Source: Rickettsiales bacterium
Lineage (GTDB): Bacteria; Pseudomonadota; Alphaproteobacteria; UBA8366
Direction: 5' to 3'
Assembly: GCA_002724555.1 (NCBI GenBank)
Contig: PBOZ01000093.1
Coordinates: forward strand, 1-33,906
Length of the DNA stretch: 33,906 bases
In this document: positions 27,111 through 33,906 of the stretch, one piece after another
Layout of the letters: every line of letters starts with the position of its first letter
Position numbering within the stretch: position 1 is the first letter of the stretch
The notes under the pieces: model-generated
The model's database searches: none
What the model was told of the DNA's origin: nothing
Seen by the model: the letters and a program-made list of their open reading frames with translations, nothing else
Made by a program: the position numbers and the translations under genes

Positions 27111-30100
27111 CTATCCTGGAACCCCTGCCTTGCTGATCCCTTGGTCTGTTGGAGACTTCTCGAGTTTCCCCACAAATATGCTCAGTAAAGGCGGTATGAT
27201 TGCCAAAGTAAGCACCGCCGACAAGGATAGGCCACCAACGACCACGGATCCGAGACCGCGATAAATTTCCGATCCCGCACCCGGAAATATTACAAGCGGC
27301 AGCATGCCTCCGACGCTTGTCAACGTCGACATAAAGATTGGCCGAATGCGGTTTCGGGTCGCCTCCACAATGGCGTCAGTATGGGAATAACCTTCCGTCC
27401 GAATGTGATACAATGTCTGGTGAACAAGCAAAATGGCATTATTAACCACGATGCCAATCAATATTACAAAGCCCAGCAACGTCAGCATATCGAGCGCCTG
27501 AAAATGAAAAAGATTTAGGATATTAAGCCCAATAACACCACCAGCTGTGGCCAGTGGTACAGATAAAACAATAATCAACGGATAAACGAAACTTTCAAAT
27601 AATACCGCCATAACAAGATAGACAATTACTAGGGCAATAAGCAGGTCCCATTTCATTTCGGCCGCCGTCGCGACAAGTTTGTCTGCTGTACCTGACAAAC
27701 GGATCCGGACCCCTGCCGGCACCCCTTCCTCTAACAACTTGTCGATGACATCCGTTTGCAAAATCTCGAGTGCCTCGCCCAAAGCTAATCGTGATGCTGG
27801 TCGAATTTGCAATGTAACAGTCCGCGCATTATCGACATGGCGAATTTCCGTTGGCCCAGCTGTAACCTCAATATTTGCCAATGACGATACTGGCAAGATG
27901 GTGCCGTTTCGCGTGACGACAGGTAAACTTGCGATACCCTGCGTCGTATCAATTTGATCTTCCGGTCCCATCAGCATTAAATCGATCTGCTCGCCACCTT
28001 CCGTAACTTCAGCAATTCGAACGCCGTCATTGAACGCATCGACAGTAATCGCAAGATCGCGCGCATTAAGCCCAGCATCCGCCAAACGTACCCGATCAGG
28101 GGCAATGCGAATTTCGGGTTCACCCAGTTGTAGACCGGGCCTAGGCCTAAAACTCGTACCCTCCTTTCGTGGCAGCCGCGCCCCAATTTTTGCACCAGCA
28201 CGCTGCGCCGCCTGAAAAATATCCTCCAAATGGATGCCAGAAATATCCATGTCAACCGAACGACTGCCACCGACCCCACGGCCAAAAATCGACGGCTGCC
28301 AGCTATAAACAAAGGTACTCGGTTCCTTTGAAACGGGTCCTTCTAAGATCGGAATCAAGTCTTTTGCCCGCGATGGATCCGTCCCGCGTCCGCCCAGAAA
28401 AACTTGTTGCCGCCATACCACAAAGAAAAAATATTTCAGATATGGATCCTCTGCCGCCGGGGCGATCGACGTTCCGTCTTGGACCACTCGTGGGAGGACT
28501 TCGTCTTCCACACGATTCGCCATTTCGGTCATGGTCTTCAAATTGTATCCCGCAGGCGGCTGGATCATGCTGATTACGAGATTGCGATTACCTTCCGGCA
28601 AATACTCCAGAGGCGGAAGAAGCCACCATGTCAAAACAACCGTTCCTGTGGTTAGTCCACAAACGAGGGAAATCGCTGAAGTTCGGCTGGAGACGACCCA
28701 TCGCGTCATTGAGACCACACCCGACCTGAAACCACCACCTATTTGATCGAACAGGAAAACATTTGGACCGTTCCCTGGTGCGCTAACTTTGCGGACCAGC
28801 AGGCGCTTAGCCAGTGCGGGTATAACTGTTACTGAGACAACGAGGGACAACAATACCGCAACCGAAATTGCTACAGCGATATCTCGGAATAACTGACCGA
28901 CCTCCAGATCCATAATCAAGAGCGGAATGAATACCATAACCGTTGTTAGCGCCGAGACGAAAATTGCACCCCAAACTTGTTGTGCGCCGATCAACGCCGC
29001 GACAGACGGCTCCTTACCCTGCTCACGCATGCGATAAATATTCTCGAGAACGACGATCGCTGCGTCCACCACCATCCCAACCGCAAAGGCAATGCCTGCC
29101 AACGATACTACATTAATAGACCGGCCTAGCATCGCCATCGCAACGAACGACGCAACGACAGAGACTGGTATCGCCAACCCAACCACAAGTGTCGCTCGGG
29201 GTGAGCGCAGAAAGATCATCAAGATAAAGACGGCGATCGCGCCACCTAACCAAATGTTTTTAACGACGAGATCAATTGCTGAAGTGATATAGACCGTCTC
29301 ATCGTAAAGTTGCCGGAAGACGAGTTTCTCTTGCGCAATTGGACCAGCATTTAACTCTTCAACTGCCTTTCGAATACCGCGCATTGTCTCGATCACGTTG
29401 GCACCCACTTGGCGAGACGCATTTATTGCAATGGCTGCCTCACCGTTAGTTCGCACCCGTTCGGTCGGCTTCTTAAAGCCGTAAGTCACCTCTGCGATAT
29501 CACCGACAAGTACGCGCGCGATGCCGCCCGAACCCATACCGATAGTTTCACGAGAGGTGCGCAGCACCACTTGTTGAATAGTCTCGACAGCGTTTAATTC
29601 GGCTTCGGTCCGAACCACATATCGGCGCTTGCCTTCGTCAACATCTCCGCCGGTGATAGCTATATTTGCAGCCCTCATGCTGGCCAGAACTTCTGGAACT
29701 GTCAGGCGGTATCGTGCCATCTTATTTGGATCAATCACCACCCTAATTTCCTTGGCACCCCCGCCATAAACTTCAGAGGTCGCAACACCAGGCACACGCT
29801 CAAGCCGCTCGCGAACAACATCAATCGCAAAATCGCCAAAGTGATGCATAGGTGTGGTGTTCCCGGGCTGGCGCGTGAGATGAAACCAAGCGATCCGATT
29901 ATCTTCGGGACCGGCTATTTTCAATCGCGGTTCGTCTGCTTCATCTGGATAACCACTCACTCCGTCAAGTCGGTTTGAAACCAGTAACAAGGCCTTATCC
30001 ATGGCCGTTCCCACTGCAAATTCTAGCTTTAACCTCGACTGGCTTTGCAGCGCGCGCCCTTCGATCCGTTCAAGACCGGAAAGACCTTTCATCTGTTCTT

Positions 30101-30302
30101 CCTGTAGATTCAGGATTTCACGTTCGATCTCCGCTGGTGCAGCGCCTAGCCACGTTGTACGAACTTCGATGACCGGACGCGCCACATCAGGCGCCAATTG
30201 AATGGGAATCGATTGTAAGGCCACCAACCCGAACAATACTGCCATAATGACGGCAGCTATGACGGCCGTCGGACGGTCGATAGCAATTTTGATCAGGTTC
30301 AT
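27111..30302 (-). CDS. RND-family efflux permease (AcrB-like)
   Basis: A 1063-residue inner-membrane proton-driven pump, full length for the family, with two halves each of one span, a large periplasmic loop and five to six further spans. The N terminus (MNLIKIAIDRPTAVIAAVIMA) and QSIPIQLAPDVARPVIEV are typical. In TM4 the motif reads VVDAAIVVLENIYR: Asp413 matches AcrB Asp407, while the partner Asp408 is Ala414, a pattern I associate with metal-type and some other RND pumps. The TM10 lysine region reads IGIVVNNAILLVH, with no lysine. The permease follows its adaptor by 18 bases and precedes the flavoprotein by 11. No outer-membrane channel gene is present, so a TolC-like partner is needed from elsewhere. 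Substrate unknown. Confidence 0.95.
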   Translation of the reverse strand: MNLIKIAIDRPTAVIAAVIMAVLFGLVALQSIPIQLAPDVARPVIEVRTTWLGAAPAEIEREILNLQEEQMKGLSGLERIEGRALQSQSRLKLEFAVGTAMDKALLLVSNRLDGVSGYPDEADEPRLKIAGPEDNRIAWFHLTRQPGNTTPMHHFGDFAIDVVRERLERVPGVATSEVYGGGAKEIRVVIDPNKMARYRLTVPEVLASMRAANIAITGGDVDEGKRRYVVRTEAELNAVETIQQVVLRTSRETIGMGSGGIARVLVGDIAEVTYGFKKPTERVRTNGEAAIAINASRQVGANVIETMRGIRKAVEELNAGPIAQEKLVFRQLYDETVYITSAIDLVVKNIWLGGAIAVFILMIFLRSPRATLVVGLAIPVSVVASFVAMAMLGRSINVVSLAGIAFAVGMVVDAAIVVLENIYRMREQGKEPSVAALIGAQQVWGAIFVSALTTVMVFIPLLIMDLEVGQLFRDIAVAISVAVLLSLVVSVTVIPALAKRLLVRKVSAPGNGPNVFLFDQIGGGFRSGVVSMTRWVVSSRTSAISLVCGLTTGTVVLTWWLLPPLEYLPEGNRNLVISMIQPPAGYNLKTMTEMANRVEDEVLPRVVQDGTSIAPAAEDPYLKYFFFVVWRQQVFLGGRGTDPSRAKDLIPILEGPVSKEPSTFVYSWQPSIFGRGVGGSRSVDMDISGIHLEDIFQAAQRAGAKIGARLPRKEGTSFRPRPGLQLGEPEIRIAPDRVRLADAGLNARDLAITVDAFNDGVRIAEVTEGGEQIDLMLMGPEDQIDTTQGIASLPVVTRNGTILPVSSLANIEVTAGPTEIRHVDNARTVTLQIRPASRLALGEALEILQTDVIDKLLEEGVPAGVRIRLSGTADKLVATAAEMKWDLLIALVIVYLVMAVLFESFVYPLIIVLSVPLATAGGVIGLNILNLFHFQALDMLTLLGFVILIGIVVNNAILLVHQTLYHIRTEGYSHTDAIVEATRNRIRPIFMSTLTSVGGMLPLVIFPGAGSEIYRGLGSVVVGGLSLSAVLTLAIIPPLLSIFVGKLEKSPTDQGISKAGVPG

Positions 30303-30320
30303 ATCTCCGACCTTAAACTC

Positions 30321-31499
30321 TTAACCAGACGGCTTTTCAAATGCAACCTTTTGGCCCGGACGCAAAGTTTCGTTACCGCGCACAACAACGATATCCCCCT
30401 GCTTGAGGCCAGCAGCGACCGCAAATCGATCGCCCACCGCATCTCCCAATGAAACCTTGGTCGGTTGCGCTTTATTATTAGTGATGACTACGACAAATTT
30501 ACCATTGCCTCTCGCTGTAACTGCGTCTTTATGAACAGTCAAAACACGATCAGCACGCGCTATCGGCAATTGTACTGTAACGCTTTGATTGGCGGCTATG
30601 GCACCCAGTAACCTTGACGACACTCCGTCAAAGGAGAAGCGCACAGGGCGGGTCCGCGTCAGTTCGTTCTCCGATGGTACAATGGCGCGCAAGGTAGCAG
30701 AAATTTTCTTTCCCGTATCGAGTATAACGTCAACTACTCGGCCAGCCATCGCACCGGCAAGCCGGTGCGATGGTACTTCCGCCTCAATTTCCATATCCCG
30801 ATCATTGACTAGTGTTACAACGGGGTTTCCTGCTGCCAAATAGGCACCAGCCACTGCATGCCGGCGGACAACAACCGCGTCGTAAGGTGACCGAATTTCA
30901 GCATTATAGAGATCGATCGACACAAGTTTAAGGTTTGCCTGCGCCCGAACAACACTGCTTTCCGCTTCCATAACTTTACTACGGACCTTCGCAACTTCAT
31001 TCTGCTTATCATTATAACGCGCTTGCGAAAATGCGGCCGATTCCCGCAAACCATTCAAACGCGTCATTTCACCCATAGTAAGTTTCAACTGCGCTTCCGC
31101 AGTCTTAAGCGCCGCTGATGTCTCACGCAGTTCAGCAGCCATGAGATCACGGTTTGCGCGGATCCGGTCATTCACCAGACGCGCGACGATCTGACCCTTC
31201 TCAATCCGATCTCCCACATCGACCAACACCTCCTGCACTGGACCATTAGTAAGAGAGGCAACCACGCCAAATTGACGTGAAACAAATCGGCCAATAACAG
31301 GAAAAGTTTGCGATACTGGTGTTTGTCGAACAACATCCACCACGACCTTTGTGGGCGGCCTCTCAGCACCCGCAGTATCGCTAGCGAGCGAAATGGCAGG
31401 GAGTAAAATGCCAAGGCAGAAAGCCGTTTTTAAACCCCCGAGAGAATTACCGATCGAACGAATGTTAATATTAGGATATAAGTTCATATTTATAGACAT
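30321..31499 (-). CDS. RND efflux periplasmic adaptor (membrane fusion protein)
   Basis: A 392-residue HlyD/AcrA-type adaptor that links the RND permease to an outer-membrane channel. A signal segment lies at about 20-45 (LKTAFCLGILLPAISLAS). The lipoyl domain halves are at about 84-110 (GPVQEVLVDVGDRIEKGQIVARL) read in two parts, and 200-235 (AEIRSPYDAVVVRRHAVAG). The coiled-coil hairpin occupies about 111-198. The beta-barrel and membrane-proximal domains follow. ATGs at codons 1 and 5 are both possible. It is the first gene of the adaptor-permease-flavoprotein operon and is divergent from the histone-deacetylase-like gene across 155 bases. Confidence 0.93.
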   Translation of the reverse strand: MSINMNLYPNINIRSIGNSLGGLKTAFCLGILLPAISLASDTAGAERPPTKVVVDVVRQTPVSQTFPVIGRFVSRQFGVVASLTNGPVQEVLVDVGDRIEKGQIVARLVNDRIRANRDLMAAELRETSAALKTAEAQLKLTMGEMTRLNGLRESAAFSQARYNDKQNEVAKVRSKVMEAESSVVRAQANLKLVSIDLYNAEIRSPYDAVVVRRHAVAGAYLAAGNPVVTLVNDRDMEIEAEVPSHRLAGAMAGRVVDVILDTGKKISATLRAIVPSENELTRTRPVRFSFDGVSSRLLGAIAANQSVTVQLPIARADRVLTVHKDAVTARGNGKFVVVITNNKAQPTKVSLGDAVGDRFAVAAGLKQGDIVVVRGNETLRPGQKVAFEKPSG

Positions 31500-31654
31500 T
31501 TTCCAACCAACTGAGCGTAAACATGCAGTCTTGATTTACAGCTCGAAGTCAAACGAATTCTAACATATCGACGATTGAAATTTGACAACCCTCGCCACAG
31601 GACCTCTTGGGCCCTAAGATTAACAAATCAATTATTTTCTCTGTTCGGTAAACA

Positions 31655-32584
31655 ATGGCAACCATACTTCTGACGCACCACAGTTGCACGGAACACGATC
31701 CAGGCCCTACGCACCCAGAATCACCGTCCCGTCTGCAAGCTGTGCACACGGCCTTAACTGATGAAAAATATGCACCGCTCGTTCGACGCGAAGCCCCGAT
31801 GGCCGACTTCGATCAGATCGCAGCTATTCATCCGGCAGAACATGTTGAGGCGATACTTAAAGCCATCCCAGTCGAAGGACGCACGTTGTTGGATGGCGAC
31901 ACGAGTGTCTCACCAATGTCAGGGGAAGCCGCACGACGGGCAGTTGGCGCTTTGTGTGAAGCCGTTGACGCTGTGGTCGCCAAAGAAGCCAGTAACGCTT
32001 TTTGCGCCGTGCGGCCGCCAGGCCACCACGCGGAACCAACTATTCCGATGGGCTTCTGCCTTTTTAATAGCGTGGCAGCCGGCGCAGAACACGCTCGTAA
32101 GAAACACGGGATAGAGCGTGCTGCGGTGATCGATTTCGACGTTCATCATGGTAATGGCACCCAAGCGATGTTCTGGGCCGATCAAAATTTGTTTTTTGCT
32201 TCGACCCATCAAATGCCACTTTACCCAGGAACGGGAAGTGCAAGTGAACAAGGAGACCACGGAAATATTGTTAACGAACCCCTTGCCCCGTTTTCAGGTT
32301 CTTCTGAATTTAGGATGGCAATGACGGGCCGCATAATGCCCGCATTGCGTCTATTTGCACCAGAGATCATTTTTATATCTGCTGGATTCGATGCACATCA
32401 GGCAGACCCCTTGGCACAATTAAACTTGGTTGAGACGGATTATTCCTGGGTAACAAGCGAACTTTTAAGCATTGCCGACGAAGTTTGCGACGGTCGTATC
32501 GTCTCCACTTTAGAGGGGGGTTACAATCTCGAGGCCTTGGCGAATTCCGTAATGGCTCATGTCAATTGTCTCATGGAAGCGTAA
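31655..32584 (+). CDS. Histone-deacetylase-family zinc amidohydrolase
   Basis: A 309-residue member of the bacterial class II HDAC-like / acetylpolyamine amidohydrolase family. All active-site parts are visible: the His124-His125 dyad in RPPGHHAEP, zinc ligands Asp162 and His164 in DFDVHHGNGTQ, third ligand Asp246 in SAGFDAHQADP, and Tyr290 in LEGGYN. Bacterial members deacetylate acetylpolyamines, acetylated small molecules or protein lysines; which applies here is unknown. The ribosome binding site is weak. It lies 82 bases upstream of xseB on the same strand, an arrangement I associate with Rhodospirillales-type genomes. Confidence 0.93.
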   Translation: MATILLTHHSCTEHDPGPTHPESPSRLQAVHTALTDEKYAPLVRREAPMADFDQIAAIHPAEHVEAILKAIPVEGRTLLDGDTSVSPMSGEAARRAVGALCEAVDAVVAKEASNAFCAVRPPGHHAEPTIPMGFCLFNSVAAGAEHARKKHGIERAAVIDFDVHHGNGTQAMFWADQNLFFASTHQMPLYPGTGSASEQGDHGNIVNEPLAPFSGSSEFRMAMTGRIMPALRLFAPEIIFISAGFDAHQADPLAQLNLVETDYSWVTSELLSIADEVCDGRIVSTLEGGYNLEALANSVMAHVNCLMEA

Positions 32585-32600
32585 ATGTAGAGATGTAGAG
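32585..32600. repeat. Two-copy 8-bp tandem repeat
   Basis: ATGTAGAG occurs twice head to tail directly after the HDAC-like stop codon. Probably replication slippage; no function evident. Confidence 0.5.
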
Positions 32601-32666
32601 ATATTGAACGCGGAACAAACGACATAGCCTTAGACAGACATCACTTGGATAATTAAACTCCTGATC

Positions 32667-32918
32667 ATGGCCAAAAATGAAATACCAAAAAAAATAGCAG
32701 AGATGACCTTTGAGGATGCCCTCCAAGCTCTTGAAGGAATAGTTAAAAGTCTTGAATCCGGAGACGTTAAGCTCGACCAAGCTATAGAAAATTATGCGCA
32801 AGGGGCCGCCCTAAAACGCCATTGCGAGAACAAATTGAGGGAGGCTCAGGCAAAAATCGAAAAAATTTCCCTCGATGCCAACGGTCAAATAACCAGTGAA
32901 ACGGTGAACCTGGAATAA
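32667..32918 (+). CDS. xseB: Exodeoxyribonuclease VII small subunit
   Basis: An 83-residue helical protein that binds the XseA large subunit to make exonuclease VII, which degrades single-stranded DNA to oligonucleotides. The family pattern MTFEDALQALEGIVKSLESG (13-32 region), then LDQAIENYAQGAALKRHCENKL and AQAKIEKI, is clear, and the length is normal. Eight bases separate its stop from ispA. xseA is not in the window, as is usual. Confidence 0.95.
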   Translation: MAKNEIPKKIAEMTFEDALQALEGIVKSLESGDVKLDQAIENYAQGAALKRHCENKLREAQAKIEKISLDANGQITSETVNLE

Positions 32919-32926
32919 TTCCACCA

Positions 32927-33814
32927 ATGGCAGATCTAAACCAGTCACTTGCGGACGTAGCGTCGCAAGTTGAAGACTTCATAGATAAATTGCTTGCTGT
33001 TGAAAATGCTGCAGAGCAACGTCTTCATGAATCCATGCGATACGCTTCCTTGGGTGGGGGAAAACGTCTGAGACCCTTTTTACTGATGCAGAGCGCTAAT
33101 TTGTTTGGTGTCAACAAACGTTCAGCATTACGCACCGGTGCCGCACTCGAATTAATCCACTGTTATTCCCTCGTACACGACGATTTACCGGCAATGGACG
33201 ACGACGACCTTCGGCGCGGCAAACCGACAGTGCACAAACAATTTGACGAAGCAACAGCTATCCTAGCAGGCGACGCATTGTTAACGTTAGCCTTTGAAAT
33301 ACTGTCACATGACGAGACCCATTCGAATGCCAGAGTTCGCTGCCAGCTCGTTTCAGCCTTGGCAAAAGCCGCAGGGTCCCACGGAATGGTCGGCGGGCAA
33401 ATGATTGATTTGCAAGCTGAAAACGAATCTCTCAACATCGGTCAAATTACAAGACTTCAGCGCCTTAAGACTGGAGAACTTATCGCATATGCCTGCGAAG
33501 CCGGTGCAATTTTAGGTCAGGCCTCAAACAGTGCGCACGAGGCGCTTCGCGGATACGCACACGATGTCGGCCTGGCATTTCAAATTGCCGATGATTTGTT
33601 GGATGTAGAAGGCACAGTTGAGACAGTGGGTAAAGCCGTCAACAAAGATGAAAATGCAGGCAAAGCGACTTTCGTCTCCATCCTCGGAGCCGAACGCGCA
33701 CGGTCACAAGCCAAAAGATTAGCAGATCAAGCTGCAGAGCACCTTGCAATTTTCGGTGAGAAAGCCGAACTTCTGCGCCAAACTGCTTATTTCGTCGTCG
33801 AAAGAGAGAAGTAA
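32927..33814 (+). CDS. ispA: Farnesyl diphosphate synthase (polyprenyl synthetase)
   Basis: A 295-residue trans-prenyltransferase that condenses isopentenyl diphosphate with dimethylallyl and geranyl diphosphate. GGGKRLRPFL (43-52) binds substrate. The first aspartate-rich motif DDLPAMD is at 85-91, preceded by IHCYSLVH as in E. coli IspA, which supports farnesyl chain length; the second, DDLLD, is at 222-226. It lies between xseB and dxs, the common proteobacterial order, so the isoprenoid precursor and its condensing enzyme are co-expressed. Confidence 0.96.
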   Translation: MADLNQSLADVASQVEDFIDKLLAVENAAEQRLHESMRYASLGGGKRLRPFLLMQSANLFGVNKRSALRTGAALELIHCYSLVHDDLPAMDDDDLRRGKPTVHKQFDEATAILAGDALLTLAFEILSHDETHSNARVRCQLVSALAKAAGSHGMVGGQMIDLQAENESLNIGQITRLQRLKTGELIAYACEAGAILGQASNSAHEALRGYAHDVGLAFQIADDLLDVEGTVETVGKAVNKDENAGKATFVSILGAERARSQAKRLADQAAEHLAIFGEKAELLRQTAYFVVEREK

Positions 33815-33858
33815 CGTCTTATAAGAATTGTAACCGAGCGCGGACAGTGGAGGATGCC

Positions 33859-33906
33859 TTGAAAGATGCGAAGACCCCGTTACTGGACGGTATACAATTA
33901 CCGTCA
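33859..33906 (+). CDS. dxs: 1-deoxy-D-xylulose-5-phosphate synthase, N-terminal fragment cut by the window end
   Basis: Only 16 codons are present. They read TPLLDGIQLPS after a short lead, matching the usual DXS start (TPLLD...PADLR), and the position after xseB-ispA is where dxs is expected. The likely start is a TTG at 33859 with GGAGG at 33849-33853, five bases upstream; the nearby ATG at 33854 is followed at once by a stop. A GTG at 33847 in the same frame is an alternative. DXS makes the first intermediate of the MEP isoprenoid pathway. Confidence 0.75.
   Translation, partial: MKDAKTPLLDGIQLPS

Noticed and set aside
31582-31587. Perfect TTGACA upstream of the HDAC-like gene
   Set aside because: No -10-like hexamer lies 16-18 bases downstream.

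Overview
The window looks like a chromosomal segment of an alphaproteobacterium, most likely Rhodospirillales-like and metabolically versatile. The best taxonomic clues are the xseB-ispA-dxs order behind a histone-deacetylase-like gene, the linked gltB/gltD pair, and many catabolic genes of the fatty-acid/aromatic/D-amino-acid type. Genus and species cannot be told from the sequence alone. Coding density is high. I see no tRNA or rRNA gene, insertion sequence, CRISPR array or integrase.

Layout. (1) 1-6063, catabolic block: a 5'-truncated sugar-isomerase-like TIM barrel and a carboxymuconolactone-decarboxylase-like protein (+); a translationally coupled luciferase-like monooxygenase and alpha/beta hydrolase (-); a divergent acyl-CoA synthetase (+); an SDR oxidoreductase (-). 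(2) 6118-12203, core nitrogen assimilation: gltB then gltD on the minus strand, 2 nt apart. (3) 12425-17926, second catabolic block: a maleate-isomerase/racemase-like enzyme (-), and a 14-TM MFS carrier, an unusual crotonase, a TauD-type dioxygenase and a ketopantoate-reductase-like enzyme (+). (4) 18239-19384, an isolated GT-B glycosyltransferase (-). (5) 19457-25058, a divergent module: EthD-like, DadA-like and VOC proteins (-) against a peptide-type ABC substrate-binding protein and two permeases (+), with no ATPase gene. (6) 25215-25718, a Q/N-rich orphan protein. (7) 25975-31499, a minus-strand operon of RND adaptor, RND permease and a D-arginine-dehydrogenase-like flavoprotein. (8) 31655 to the end: histone-deacetylase-family hydrolase, xseB, ispA and the first codons of dxs.

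How the genes may work together. Blocks 1 and 3 look like peripheral routes that activate carboxylic acids, oxidise them and feed them to central metabolism; their substrates cannot be read from sequence. Blocks 5-7 form one neighbourhood in which two amino-acid-oxidase-type flavoproteins bracket an ATPase-less peptide/opine-type importer and an RND exporter. This suggests uptake, oxidation and export of amino-acid-derived compounds and is the most promising place for something undescribed. No recognisable transcription-factor gene lies in the window, yet three operator-like inverted repeats sit in front of catabolic operons (3479, 15805, 21457), so the regulators must be encoded elsewhere.
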